Shown here: piece after piece, positions 1 through 8,880 of the stretch
Numbering within the stretch: position 1 is the first letter of the stretch
How the letters are laid out: each line of letters begins with the position of its first letter
Source: a bacterium
GTDB lineage: Bacteria; Desulfobacterota; DSWW01
Reading direction: 5' to 3'
Assembly (NCBI GenBank): GCA_028277985.1
Contig: JANQFG010000158.1
Span: 1-64,000 of the forward strand
DNA length: 64,000 nt
Translations under genes and position numbers: made by a program
The notes under the pieces: generated by a model
The model's database searches: none
The model's input: only the letters and a program-made list of their open reading frames with translations
Told to the model about the DNA's origin: nothing

Positions 1-1
1 G

Positions 2-142
2 TTCCAGCCCCAGGTCATGTTCTTGAGGGAGCCCTTCCGGTTCCTGATCCAGTACAGCGGGATCTACGGGTCCTTTACGAACTTCGGGTTCTTCCGGGAC
101 AGAGATCAGATTAGCTTTGTCATAAGTTATCTACTTAATTGA
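2..142 (+). CDS. C-terminal end of an outer-membrane beta-barrel protein (DUF1302-like), 5' truncated
   Basis: Only the last 46 codons are in the window; the frame opens at base 2 and ends at the TGA at 140-142. The peptide alternates aromatic and polar residues and ends in a short strand (IQYSGIYGSF, then DQISFVISYLLN), as the final strands of an outer-membrane barrel do. DUF1302 barrels are commonly encoded directly upstream of DUF1329 genes, and two DUF1329 genes follow here, which is the main reason for the family guess. It would sit in the outer membrane and may form a channel or export partner for the DUF1329 proteins. A different barrel family is possible. Confidence 0.5.
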   Translation, partial: FQPQVMFLREPFRFLIQYSGIYGSFTNFGFFRDRDQISFVISYLLN

Positions 143-146
143 CGGC

Positions 147-338
147 GACACGAAGTGGAGCCGTCATCCCCGTGAAAACGGGGATCCCTCGGCTCAATGA
201 GTTGCGAAAAATGGTGACCAAGGCCTTCTTCCCGATGCAAGGAGAACAAGAAGAATGAAGAAAGCGCTTTCTCACACCTTTTTTCGCCAGGACACGAAGT
301 GGAGCCGTCATCCCTGTCCCCGCCTGCGCGGGCATGAC
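147..338. repeat. Two REP-like palindromic units sharing a 24-bp direct repeat
   Basis: An identical 24-bp sequence beginning GACACGAAGTGGAG and ending GTCATCCC occurs at 147-170 and 291-314. The first copy runs into a perfect hairpin at 166-185 (ATCCCCGT, GAAA loop, ACGGGGAT). The second runs into a longer palindrome from GTCAT (307-311) to ATGAC (334-338). Both have the GTCATYCC...GGG layout of extragenic palindromes seen across many proteobacteria. They fill the gap between the barrel gene and the first DUF1329 gene and may stop transcription or stabilise mRNA. Confidence 0.6.
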
Positions 339-410
339 AGCAACCGGCGGTAGGAGGTGAATGGGCAGCAAATGATCCGTTGCCTAGGACGAAGAAAGGG
401 AGAAATCGAG

Positions 411-1739
411 ATGACACGAATACCCTACACGACAGGCATGTCGCTGGTCGGCCTTTGCATGTTGCTGTTCGCAGCGACGGCGGTCTCTGCCGACGTTGCC
501 CCAGGAGATGTGATCGACAAATCGAATTGGGAGAAGATCCAGGGCATGGTGCCAGAGCCCGTGCTGGAATGGTACAAGACGGGGAAATATATTACACCGG
601 TCGGAGAGTTGAACTACGACTACGGGAAGTCTCTTCCCAAGTACGTGTACGACAGGACAGAGGAAAACACTGGTAAGTACGATGTGAACGAAAAGAACGA
701 ACTCGTCTACGCCAAGTCTGGAGAGCTTGCCACGGATGTGATCGGCCTGCCCTTCCCCGAGATCGACCCGGAGGACCCGAAGGCCGGGGTCAAGATCGTG
801 TACAACGGAAAATTCATCCGCATGTTCCAGGGAAACGGTAGGTGGCCCGGCATGGTGGGCCACTATGTGAGCAAGACCCGGCATGAAAGAGACGTGGTTG
901 TCGACATGAGGACCGCGAACTTCCTCGCATGGCCGGGCATTGCCGAGATGAAGAATCCGCAGGGCTTTCAAGAGCAGTACGTGCTCAAGGTTGTCTCGCC
1001 CTATGACCTGGCAGGGACGGCGGTGCTCACATGGCGGTACCTCGGAATGAAGCCGGACATGACCTTCGGCTATGTACCCGCCATCCGGAGGGTCCGGCGG
1101 ATGAGTCCAGCGAATCGGTCGGACGCAATGTTCGGCTCCGACTTCTCCGCGGACGATACGGGCTACATCGGCTATGACGGCAAGGTGCCCTACTTCGAGT
1201 TCAAGCTCGTAGGTGAGGCAGAGGCTCTGGGCATGTTCTTCGGCAAGGATGTGGTTCAGTGCAGTCGTGATCAACTGGGCAACTTGATTTCGACTGAACC
1301 ACCGGGCCTTGACTTCAAAGTCGGATACGAAAAGGAAGGCTGGCAGGGCGCGCTCTGGGCGCCGGCTACCAAGGACGTCTTTTTCGTTAAACGCCCGGTC
1401 TGGAAGATCGAGTGTGTGTCCAAGGATCCCTTCTACAATTACGGTACACAGTACATGTGGATCGATAAAGAGGCCTACTGCAGCATGTGGAAGCAGATCC
1501 TGGACCATTCCGGGGAGCAGTGGAAGATGTGGTACGACATCTGGGGCGTAGCCGTGAACGAGGCTGGCGAGCATGCGGGCTTCTCGATTCCCTATTTCCG
1601 CATGGTCAATGTAGTGGACGAACGTGCGGAGCATGCCTCGGCCTTCGAGTGCGTATACGAGAAGAGCCCTGCATACTATTTCTCGAAGGAGGACGCCGAC
1701 GTCTACAGTCTGGGCGGGTTCCAGAGATACTGCAAGTGA
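411..1739 (+). CDS. DUF1329 exported protein, paralogue 1
   Basis: A 442-residue protein with a cleavable-looking signal peptide (charged MTRIP, hydrophobic core, cleavage near AVSA). The start at 411 is preferred over earlier in-frame starts because it is preceded by AAGGGAGAAATCGAG and begins the signal peptide directly. The body has the DUF1329 pattern: conserved TWRYLGMKPD, YVPAIRRVRRM and FGSDFSADD blocks in the middle and paired Trp/Tyr residues towards the C-terminus. DUF1329 proteins have a LolB-like fold, are placed in the periplasm or outer-membrane inner leaflet, and are often linked to DUF1302 barrels and to uptake or export of hydrophobic compounds. Their biochemical role is unknown. 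The next gene is a close paralogue. Confidence 0.85.
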   Translation: MTRIPYTTGMSLVGLCMLLFAATAVSADVAPGDVIDKSNWEKIQGMVPEPVLEWYKTGKYITPVGELNYDYGKSLPKYVYDRTEENTGKYDVNEKNELVYAKSGELATDVIGLPFPEIDPEDPKAGVKIVYNGKFIRMFQGNGRWPGMVGHYVSKTRHERDVVVDMRTANFLAWPGIAEMKNPQGFQEQYVLKVVSPYDLAGTAVLTWRYLGMKPDMTFGYVPAIRRVRRMSPANRSDAMFGSDFSADDTGYIGYDGKVPYFEFKLVGEAEALGMFFGKDVVQCSRDQLGNLISTEPPGLDFKVGYEKEGWQGALWAPATKDVFFVKRPVWKIECVSKDPFYNYGTQYMWIDKEAYCSMWKQILDHSGEQWKMWYDIWGVAVNEAGEHAGFSIPYFRMVNVVDERAEHASAFECVYEKSPAYYFSKEDADVYSLGGFQRYCK

Positions 1740-1836
1740 AGTCGACCCGCCCATTGGGAGGACCGCTCGTTCCTGAAAGAATACTTGCCCGCGAGGGCAA
1801 GCTTCATTCTCTGTCATCAGATAGGAGGGTCTTACA

Positions 1837-3153
1837 ATGAAGAACAGACCGTACACTGCGATCGTGGTAATCGGTCTTCTACTCGTTCCGGGGTTCGCAC
1901 CGTTGGTCTCCGCGGAGCTCGAACCGGGTACGATGATCGACACGTCGAACTGGGAGAAGATCAAGGGGCTGGTGCCCGACCCGGTGCTGGACTGGTACAA
2001 GACCGGCCAATACACCACACCCGTCGGGAAGCTGGACTATGATGCAGGAAAGGCTCTGCCCAAATATGCACACGACCGGATGGAGTCGAATGTCGGCAAA
2101 TACGATGTGAACGAGAAGAACGAGCTGGTGAATGCCGGGGACGGAGAGCTGGCTACGGATGTTGTGGGCCTGCCGTTCCCGAACATCGACTCGAAGGATC
2201 CGAAGGCAGGGCTCAAGATCGTCTACAACGGCAAAATGATCCGAATGCTCCAGGGCAACTGCCGGTGGCCGGGCATGATGGGACACTATGTGAGCACGAC
2301 TCGACACGAGCGGGACGTGGTGGTCGACATGAGGACCGCCAACTTCCTCGGCTGGCCGGGGATTGGAGATATTAAGAACCCGAAAGGCTTTCAGGAACAG
2401 TACGTGCTCAAAGTGGTCTCTCCTTACGACCTCGCCGGCACCGCTGTATTGACCTGGCGGTACCTGGGGATGAAGCCGGACATGACCTTCGGCTACGTGC
2501 CTGCAATCCGGAGGGTGCGGCGCATGAGCCCCGCAAATCGTTCGGATGCCATGTTCGGCTCCGACTTCTCCGCCGACGACACGGGCTACTTCGGCTACGA
2601 CGGAAAGGTACCCTACTTCGACTTCAAGCTCGTGGGCGAGGGTGAGGTTTTCGGCATGTTCTACGGCTCGGAGTTGGTCAAGTGCCAGCGTGACTCGCTA
2701 GGCGTGATGACCTCGACCGAGCCTCCAGGACGGCAGTTCAATCTGGGCTATCAGGTGGACGGATGGCAGGGAGCGCTCTGGGCGCCGGCCACAAAGGACA
2801 TCTTCTTTGTCAAACGCCCGGTCTGGAAGATCGAGTGCCACGCCAAGGATCCCTTTTACAACTACGGCAAGCAGTACATGTGGATCGACAAGGAACACTT
2901 CTGCGGCTACTACAAGCAAATTTTCGATCACTCGGGTGACCACTGGAAGGTGTGGCACAACATATGGGGCGTAGCCTCGGACGAGGAAACAGCCTTCCAG
3001 ATCCCGTATTTTCGCGTGGTCACCGTCGTGGATGAACGTGCAGAGCACGCCTCGGCCTTCGAGTGCGTCTACAACAAGAGCCCGGCCCAGTACTTTGTCT
3101 CGGAGGATGCCGACGTTTACAGCCTGGGTGGGTTCCAGCGGTACTGCAAATAG
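1837..3153 (+). CDS. DUF1329 exported protein, paralogue 2
   Basis: A 438-residue tandem paralogue of the preceding gene, nearly collinear with it and almost identical through the central TWRYLGMKPD to FGSDFSADD region. It has a signal peptide (MKNRPYTAIVVIG..., cleavage near LVSA) and a strong ribosome site, AGGAGGG, just before the ATG. Both copies end in the same YSLGGFQRYCK tail with a Cys two residues from the end. The 97-bp spacing suggests co-transcription with paralogue 1. Divergence is concentrated in the N-terminal third and around residues 265-300, so the copies may handle different ligands or form a heteromer. Function beyond envelope location is not known. Confidence 0.85.
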   Translation: MKNRPYTAIVVIGLLLVPGFAPLVSAELEPGTMIDTSNWEKIKGLVPDPVLDWYKTGQYTTPVGKLDYDAGKALPKYAHDRMESNVGKYDVNEKNELVNAGDGELATDVVGLPFPNIDSKDPKAGLKIVYNGKMIRMLQGNCRWPGMMGHYVSTTRHERDVVVDMRTANFLGWPGIGDIKNPKGFQEQYVLKVVSPYDLAGTAVLTWRYLGMKPDMTFGYVPAIRRVRRMSPANRSDAMFGSDFSADDTGYFGYDGKVPYFDFKLVGEGEVFGMFYGSELVKCQRDSLGVMTSTEPPGRQFNLGYQVDGWQGALWAPATKDIFFVKRPVWKIECHAKDPFYNYGKQYMWIDKEHFCGYYKQIFDHSGDHWKVWHNIWGVASDEETAFQIPYFRVVTVVDERAEHASAFECVYNKSPAQYFVSEDADVYSLGGFQRYCK

Positions 3154-3201
3154 TGACTCTCTGAGGGGCGCGCAACCTTCCTTCTTTTTTACAGACCGCG
3201 G

Positions 3202-3231
3202 GCGCCTTGCTCTGAGCAGAGATCAAGGCGC
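3202..3231. other. Strong intergenic hairpin upstream of the oxidoreductase operon
   Basis: GCGCCTTG (3202-3209) pairs perfectly with CAAGGCGC (3224-3231), and the interior CTCTG/CAGAG can extend the stem. No U-tract follows, so a simple intrinsic terminator is not supported. A second small stem (GCCTGC/GCAGGC, about 3250-3268) lies just downstream. The 221-bp gap between the DUF1329 gene and the NrfD-like gene is otherwise featureless, and the hairpins could attenuate or process the transcript. Confidence 0.4.
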
Positions 3232-3374
3232 TCGCCATCATCCAGGAGAGCCTGCAAGAGGCGCAGGCCTTGCCGGCGAGGGGTTTCTTCCCCCTTCGCA
3301 TACGTGGAGTGTGTTCACGTGAAGAGACGGGTTCCGCTTTTTGCAGAAAATCGAGATACAGAATGGAGGCAAAC

Positions 3375-4229
3375 ATGCTGAACGAATTCACCGTGGACTT
3401 CCGGACGACCGAGGAGGAACTGGATTTCATGGTCGCCTTGAGCATGTCGACAGAGGGGGTGGGCGCCGCCATCTTCGTGCTTGCCCTTCTGTCCGGTTGG
3501 ATGGGAGCCGCCTTCGTGGGGTTGGCGCTGGTGTGCGTGGGTGCCACAGCCCTGTTCACTCACCTCGGGCATCCCCTGCGATTCTGGCGGGTCATCTCGA
3601 AGACGCATGTGACGTGGATCAGCCGAGGCGCGATCTTCACCGGCGGGCTGATCGGCTTTGGTGTTCTATCCCTGATTCTGCCCGCAACGAACGCTCTGGG
3701 TATGCTCTGTCAGATACTCTCGTTGATGTGTGCCCTCGTGGTGATACTTTACACCGGCTTTCTGTTCTCATCCATGAATGCGATTCCGTTCTGGAACACC
3801 TCTCTGCTGCCGATTCTGTTCCTGGTGCATTCGATCGCATCCGCGGGGGTGGTGCTCCTCGGGCTGCTGCCCCTGACCGGACAGAGGCTTTCGGACAGCC
3901 CGCAAGGGGTGTCTGCCGTCCTTGCCATGCTGCTGTTCTCCCTCGTGCTGAGTTGGGTCTACACGAAGTCGGCCCCTCGCTCCGAGGCGGCGCAGGAATC
4001 GGTGCGGCTTCTGACCGAAGGCAGGCTCAAGTCGTTGTTCCTCATGGGGGGAGGCATTGTCGGGCTGGCCGCCCCGATCGTCCTGGTGATGCTCGCTTAC
4101 TCGATCTCCCTGGACATGGGTATTCTTTCCGGGCTGTTCGTGTTCGTTGCCCTGGTTCTGCGAATTGCCGGGGATATGGCCTTTCGGAGTGCCGTGCTGC
4201 GGGCCGGGGTGTATGCACCGGTCATCTAG
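3375..4229 (+). CDS. NrfD/DmsC-like integral membrane anchor of a molybdoenzyme
   Basis: A 284-residue protein dominated by hydrophobic helices, with about eight predicted transmembrane segments. The start at 3375 was chosen because GGAGG lies 5 bases upstream (3365-3369); the frame is open further upstream without a better site. Size and position next to a bis-MGD catalytic subunit and a four-cluster FeS subunit identify it as the membrane anchor of a complex iron-sulfur molybdoenzyme. In that role it would exchange electrons with the quinone pool without heme. It has a GHPLRFWR segment in a loop, similar to DmsC/NrfD proteins. Gene order is anchor, catalytic, FeS, whereas the usual order places the anchor last. 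Confidence 0.75.
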   Translation: MLNEFTVDFRTTEEELDFMVALSMSTEGVGAAIFVLALLSGWMGAAFVGLALVCVGATALFTHLGHPLRFWRVISKTHVTWISRGAIFTGGLIGFGVLSLILPATNALGMLCQILSLMCALVVILYTGFLFSSMNAIPFWNTSLLPILFLVHSIASAGVVLLGLLPLTGQRLSDSPQGVSAVLAMLLFSLVLSWVYTKSAPRSEAAQESVRLLTEGRLKSLFLMGGGIVGLAAPIVLVMLAYSISLDMGILSGLFVFVALVLRIAGDMAFRSAVLRAGVYAPVI

Positions 4230-4232
4230 TTC

Positions 4233-4267
4233 CAGGGGTCAGGGACCAGGGCTCGGGGGTCAGGCCC
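4233..4267 (+). repeat. Heptanucleotide G-rich repeat, locus 1 (5 units)
   Basis: Five consecutive 7-base units: CAGGGGT, CAGGGAC, CAGGGCT, CGGGGGT, CAGGCCC. It lies between the anchor and catalytic genes. The regular runs of three or more G with four-base spacers fit the G-quadruplex consensus on the + strand. It is one of seven loci of the same repeat in this window. Confidence 0.85.
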
Positions 4268-4330
4268 AGCCCAACCGCCCCGATTGGCAATTGGTGAAAG
4301 GAACGTTAGGGAACGAGGAGGAATAGTAAG

Positions 4331-6901
4331 ATGGCGAATGGACAGCGTACGGACGAGGCATGGGTCCCGACAACCTGTTACGGCTGCTTTCCCTCGTGTG
4401 CGATCCAGGTGCACCGGAAAGACGGCAAGCTGGTCGGTTCGAGGGGAGATCCCCAGGTATATAGCTCTTACGGGAAGTGCTGTGGAAAATCCCTTGCGCG
4501 GGTGGCGGATCTCTATCATCCGAACCGGGTGACCAAGCCGATGGTTCGGACCAACCCGGAGAAGGGGATCGGGGTGGATCCGAAGTGGAAGGAGATCAGC
4601 TGGGAAGAGGCGATGGACATGGTGGTGGAGAGGCTCGAGAAACTCCACAAGGATGACCCGCGCAAGCTCGTGATGGCCTCCATGGATATGAACAACCATT
4701 ACTATCAGTATGCGCTGACCAAAGCCTTCGGTTCGCCGAACTACGCCTGGTACAGCGCCACCATGTGCGGCGGCGGCCTTCACACGGTCTACTTCGTGAC
4801 GTTGGGGACGATCAACTCCGAGCCGGACGCGGACCGCTGCGATTACCTCGTCCAGTGGGGGTCCCAGTACGGGCTGGGCGCAAACAACAACCCGATCGTG
4901 GGGATCCGGGAGATGGCGAACGCCCGGAAGCGGGGTGCGAAACTGGTGGTGGTCGATCCCATCTGCAGCCATGCTGCGGCCAAGGCGGACGAGTGGATCC
5001 CGATCATCCCGGGTAGCGACGGTGCGCTGGGCCTGGGCGTTGCGAACGTGATGGTGAACGAGCTGGGAATCTATGACGCCGAGTATCTGAAGAAGGGAAC
5101 CAACGCGCCGTACCTGGTTGCCGAGGACGGACACTACGTGCGGGACGGCGCTACCGAGAAACCCCTGGTGTGGGACGCGGGAGAGGGCACGGCCAAGGCC
5201 TACGACGATGAGACGATCCAGGACGATGCCCTGGAGGGCAGCTACGAGGTGGACGGCAAGCAGTGCCGGCCCGCGTTCGAGCTGTTCAAGGAGCACCTGA
5301 AGAAATACCCGGCCGACAGGGTCGGCGAGATCACCGGCATTCCTGAGGAAACGGTTCGACGGTTTGCCAGGGAGTTCGCAGAGGCGGCCCAGGTCGGCAA
5401 GACGATCCAGTACGACGGCCATACGCTGCCCCATCGGCCCGCCTGCATCGAGACGAAGCGGGGCGGGACCCAACACAAGAACGGGTTCTGGAACGTCTAT
5501 TCCATCATCCTGCCGAACATTCTGGTAGGAGCCATGAACGTTCCCGGCGGCCTGCTCGGCACCCACCCGCAGGGGCCCTTCGGCATGTGGAAGATCACGG
5601 AATGCAAGGACGGACTGATCGTCACGGACGTGTGCGATGTCATGGCGGATATTACGGACTTCATGACCCCCCACCCGCCGGAGGAGGTCAAGCCACCGGA
5701 AAGCCTCGAGCTGATGGAGCTCATCCCCTGCTCAGGATTCCGGAACTCGATGCCCATCATGAGCTTGAACGACCCGGCGAAGGTCGGCATTCCCTACGAT
5801 CCGGAATTTCTCGTCATCTTCCGATTCAACCCGATGATGAGCATGATGGACCCGAAGACTGTTGGAGAGACCCTGAAGAAGATGAAGTTCATCCTCTCCT
5901 TTGCGTGGCATATCGACGAGACGAACGAGTTCGCCGACCTCGTCATCCCGGATCTGCACGACCTCGAACAATGGTGGCCCTTTCCTGCGAACCTCCCTGC
6001 CGGTTTCATCAGCCCGGGCCCGGGTCCCTGGTACGGCCAGATACACCAGCCCACGGTGGACCCGCCCGAGGGGCTGCGGCACTGGGCCGAATTCATGATG
6101 GACGTCTGGGAGCGCATGGGGCTTCTTCCGGAGGTGAACCGGCTGATCAACGAGAAGAGCGGCCTGATCGGTGCGGAAAGTCATGCCCTCGAGCCGGACA
6201 AGAAGTACACCACCGAAGAGATCGCCAAGAAAACGGTCTGCCTTCTTACCGGAGACGGGGAATTCGATCCGGATACGTTCAAGGATTCCGGAGCCGTCCA
6301 CTTCTACGACAAGACCCCGGAGGAGGCGTTCCCGGCCTGTTTCTGGAAGGCCCGGGTGCCGATCTATTTCGAGCACTTCATCGACGTGGGCAAGGACGTC
6401 GAGAAGGTCACCGGGGAACTCGGAATGGACTGGTGGGATACATCCTATTACCACCCGATGCCCGAGTGGCATCCCTGTCGGGCGCACGAGCAGGGCGACG
6501 GAGAGTATGACCTCTACATCGCCTTCAGCAAGGCGCCACTCCTGGCCCACACGACCACCATGGAGAACCCCTGGGCGGATGACATCGTAAAGCGAAACCC
6601 CCTCGACTATGCCGTTATGATCCACACCAGTGTTGCGGAGAAGAAGGGGATCAAGGACGGGGACATGGTCTGGGTGGAATCGGATGTGACCCGCGTGAAA
6701 GGAAAGTGCAGGGTCACCGAGTGCGTTCACCCGAAGGTCGTGGGCGGCTTCGGAATCGGCGGCCGCTGGGCACGGGAGAAGAACGTCTCGCGCGGCAAGG
6801 GCGTGCACTTCAACTCGCTGATCCGGTTCGGCTGGGACATGGTGGACACGCTGAGTGGCCAGATCGATTACTGTGCGAAAGTCAAAGTGTATAAAGCATA
6901 A
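4331..6901 (+). CDS. Molybdopterin (bis-MGD) oxidoreductase catalytic subunit, DMSO-reductase superfamily
   Basis: An 856-residue catalytic subunit. The N-terminal [4Fe-4S] site is C16-x2-C19-x3-C23 with C50/C51 as fourth ligand, followed by the family segment ADLYHPNRV and by ISWEEA. C146 (in TMCGGG) is at the position expected to ligate Mo or W, as in acetylene hydratase, polysulfide and thiosulfate reductases; no selenocysteine is used. The C-terminal quarter has the molybdopterin dinucleotide-binding segment (VMIHTSVAEKKGI, MVWVES). There is no twin-arginine signal, so the complex probably faces the cytoplasm. With the NrfD-like and FeS subunits it forms a CISM-type complex. The substrate is unknown: hydroxylation or hydration, dehydrogenation, or reduction of the compound degraded by this cluster are all possible. 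The GGAGGAAT ribosome site supports the start. Confidence 0.85.
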   Translation: MANGQRTDEAWVPTTCYGCFPSCAIQVHRKDGKLVGSRGDPQVYSSYGKCCGKSLARVADLYHPNRVTKPMVRTNPEKGIGVDPKWKEISWEEAMDMVVERLEKLHKDDPRKLVMASMDMNNHYYQYALTKAFGSPNYAWYSATMCGGGLHTVYFVTLGTINSEPDADRCDYLVQWGSQYGLGANNNPIVGIREMANARKRGAKLVVVDPICSHAAAKADEWIPIIPGSDGALGLGVANVMVNELGIYDAEYLKKGTNAPYLVAEDGHYVRDGATEKPLVWDAGEGTAKAYDDETIQDDALEGSYEVDGKQCRPAFELFKEHLKKYPADRVGEITGIPEETVRRFAREFAEAAQVGKTIQYDGHTLPHRPACIETKRGGTQHKNGFWNVYSIILPNILVGAMNVPGGLLGTHPQGPFGMWKITECKDGLIVTDVCDVMADITDFMTPHPPEEVKPPESLELMELIPCSGFRNSMPIMSLNDPAKVGIPYDPEFLVIFRFNPMMSMMDPKTVGETLKKMKFILSFAWHIDETNEFADLVIPDLHDLEQWWPFPANLPAGFISPGPGPWYGQIHQPTVDPPEGLRHWAEFMMDVWERMGLLPEVNRLINEKSGLIGAESHALEPDKKYTTEEIAKKTVCLLTGDGEFDPDTFKDSGAVHFYDKTPEEAFPACFWKARVPIYFEHFIDVGKDVEKVTGELGMDWWDTSYYHPMPEWHPCRAHEQGDGEYDLYIAFSKAPLLAHTTTMENPWADDIVKRNPLDYAVMIHTSVAEKKGIKDGDMVWVESDVTRVKGKCRVTECVHPKVVGGFGIGGRWAREKNVSRGKGVHFNSLIRFGWDMVDTLSGQIDYCAKVKVYKA

Positions 6902-6904
6902 GAG

Positions 6905-6939
6905 CAGGGATCAGGGACCAGGGGTCAGGGGTCAGGCCC
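6905..6939 (+). repeat. Heptanucleotide G-rich repeat, locus 2 (5 units)
   Basis: Units CAGGGAT, CAGGGAC, CAGGGGT, CAGGGGT, CAGGCCC follow 3 bases after the catalytic-subunit stop codon. It has the same period and the same closing CAGGCCC unit as locus 1, in the same orientation. The + strand matches a G-quadruplex pattern. Confidence 0.87.
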
Positions 6940-6976
6940 TGTGCCCCACGCCCGGAACTGGAAATGGAGAAGAAAC

Positions 6977-7606
6977 ATGGCCAGATACGAGATGATCATA
7001 GACCTGGACCTGTGTATCGGCTGCAACGCTTGCACGGTGGCCTGCAAGCAGGAGCACGGCACCCAGCCCGGTGTCTTCTGGGGCTACGTCCTGCAGAAGG
7101 AGTTTGGGAAGACACCCCGGGTGACGAGGCTGTTTCTGCCCGTTCTGTGCAATCACTGCGAGAATCCGCCTTGTGAAGAGGTGTGCCCGACCGGAGCGAC
7201 CTACCGGGACGCGGACGGGACGGTCCTGGTGGATTACGAGAAATGCATCGGGTGCAAGACCTGCATGACCGCCTGCCCCTACAACATTCGGTGGTACATC
7301 GACAGAGAAGAGTACTACTTCCCTAACACACCGATTCCGTACGGGGTGGAAGAGCTGCGCGGGTACGAGAAGATCGTGCAGAAGTGCAACTTCTGCGCGG
7401 ACCGGTTGAAAAAGGGCGAACAGCCGAAATGTGTCGAAGTCTGCCCTACCTCCTGTCGCATCTTCGGAGACATGGAGGATCCTGAAAGCGAAGTGGCGCA
7501 GGTCATTCGAAAAGAGAGGACCTTCGTTCTCCGGCCCGAGGCGGGGACGGACCCGCGGGTGCGATACATTCAGAACAAGAACCTCGACATCGTCAAGATC
7601 AGGTGA
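6977..7606 (+). CDS. Four-cluster [4Fe-4S] electron-transfer subunit (DmsB/NrfC-like)
   Basis: A 209-residue ferredoxin-like subunit with four cysteine groups: CIGCNACTVAC near the N-terminus, CNHCENPPCEEVC, CIGCKTCMTAC, and CNFC combined with CVEVC. This is the standard arrangement for the electron-transfer subunit of DmsABC/NrfCD/PsrABC-type complexes, carrying electrons between the catalytic subunit and the membrane anchor. The start at 6977 follows GGAGAAGAAAC and is the last Met before the first cluster. There is no signal peptide, in agreement with a cytoplasmic catalytic side. It ends 20 bases before the LeuC-like gene, so the operon continues. Confidence 0.9.
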   Translation: MARYEMIIDLDLCIGCNACTVACKQEHGTQPGVFWGYVLQKEFGKTPRVTRLFLPVLCNHCENPPCEEVCPTGATYRDADGTVLVDYEKCIGCKTCMTACPYNIRWYIDREEYYFPNTPIPYGVEELRGYEKIVQKCNFCADRLKKGEQPKCVEVCPTSCRIFGDMEDPESEVAQVIRKERTFVLRPEAGTDPRVRYIQNKNLDIVKIR

Positions 7607-7626
7607 GCTTCCGACAGGAGAGAGGT

Positions 7627-8877
7627 ATGGGACAGACAATTGCCGAAAAAGTCTTCTCCAGCAAGGTGGGCCGTACCGTCAAACCGGGAGAATATGTGAC
7701 CGCTCCGGTGGACTGCGCACTCATGAACGAGGCCTTCGCCATGAGCTGGCTGCAGCTGAACGCCGCGGGTTTGAGCAAGGTCTGGGATCCGAACAAGGTG
7801 GTTGTGGTGATCGATCATTTCGTTCCGGCCAACAGCGAGCGGAATGCCTCGATCCACGCGTTGATTCGTGGTGCTGCAAAGGCCCTGGATCTTCCCTCCT
7901 ATTACGGTGAGGGCGAGGGGATCGCGCATCAGGTCATGATGGAAAAGGGCCACGCCAGGCCGGGAGACCTGATCGTGGGTACCGACTCCCATACCTGCAG
8001 TTACGGCGCCCTCGGAGCGGCGTCAACCGGGATCGGTCCCACCGAAATGGCGTACGTGCTGGCCAAGGGAGAGCTCTGGTTTCTCGTTCCCGAGTCTCTC
8101 CGGATGGTGCTGAATGGCGGACTGCAGGACCGGGTCGCTTCCAAGGACATCCTGCTTCACATTGCCGGCACCTACGGGACCGAGGTGGCCCAGTACAGAT
8201 CGATCGAGTTCGTGGGAGACGGGGCCGAGGCCCTGACCATCGAGAGCCGGATGGTCATGAGCAACATGGCCATCGAGATCGGTGCGAAGTTCGGAATCTT
8301 CGACGCCGACGAAAAGACGCTCGCCTATCTGAAGGGGAGAGGACAGGGCACCCTGGAGAAGATTGCCGGGGATGAGGACGCCTCCTACCTGGCCACGCAC
8401 GAGATCGACGTGAGCGCACTCGAACCGCAGGTCGCCTGCCCCCACTCGGTAGGCAACGTGAAGCCGGTAAGCGAAGTGAAGGGGAAGCCGGTGAACCAGG
8501 CGGTCCTCGGCTCGTGCACGAACGGACGGGTCGAAGACCTGAAGGCGGCGGCGGAGATCCTGAAGGGAAAAAGAGTGAATCCCGCAACCCGCCTGCTGGT
8601 CTATCCGGCCTCGCGTGACGTGTATCTCCAGGCGATGGAGGAAGGTGCCATCCGGGATCTGGCGGAGGCGGGCGGCATCATTTGCAATCCAAGTTGCGGC
8701 CCCTGCTTCGGCGGGCATGTGGGCATCTTGAGCAAGGGCGAAACCTGCATCTCCTCTACGAACCGGAACTTCAAAGGCCGTATGGGCAGTCCTGATGCAG
8801 AGGTCTATCTGGCCTCTCCGGCGACTGTTGCGGCCTCGGCGCTCAAGGGCGTGATCGCAGACCCGAGGGAGGTGTAA
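7627..8877 (+). CDS. Aconitase-family hydro-lyase large subunit (LeuC/DmdA-like)
   Basis: A 416-residue large subunit of the isopropylmalate-isomerase/homoaconitase type. The [4Fe-4S] ligands are visible in GSCTNGR and NPSCGPCFGG, and substrate and cluster contacts in VGTDSHTCSYGALG. Such enzymes add water to, or isomerise, an unsaturated dicarboxylic acid. A role in leucine biosynthesis is unlikely because no leuA or leuB is nearby and the neighbours are catabolic. The best precedent for this gene next to an isocitrate-lyase-family lyase is the dimethylmaleate hydratase DmdAB of Eubacterium barkeri, a family-level analogy only. The start at 7627 follows AGGAGAGAGGT; the small subunit begins 3 bases after the stop. 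Confidence 0.85.
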   Translation: MGQTIAEKVFSSKVGRTVKPGEYVTAPVDCALMNEAFAMSWLQLNAAGLSKVWDPNKVVVVIDHFVPANSERNASIHALIRGAAKALDLPSYYGEGEGIAHQVMMEKGHARPGDLIVGTDSHTCSYGALGAASTGIGPTEMAYVLAKGELWFLVPESLRMVLNGGLQDRVASKDILLHIAGTYGTEVAQYRSIEFVGDGAEALTIESRMVMSNMAIEIGAKFGIFDADEKTLAYLKGRGQGTLEKIAGDEDASYLATHEIDVSALEPQVACPHSVGNVKPVSEVKGKPVNQAVLGSCTNGRVEDLKAAAEILKGKRVNPATRLLVYPASRDVYLQAMEEGAIRDLAEAGGIICNPSCGPCFGGHVGILSKGETCISSTNRNFKGRMGSPDAEVYLASPATVAASALKGVIADPREV

Positions 8878-8880
8878 CCG

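Noticed and set aside
384..2018. Long - strand open frame opposite the first DUF1329 gene
   Set aside because: It is antisense to a gene with a signal peptide and clear family motifs, and its product is low in complexity and unlike any family.
4233..4267. CRISPR array
   Set aside because: The repeat unit is only 7 bases with no spacers and no cas genes; it is a minisatellite.
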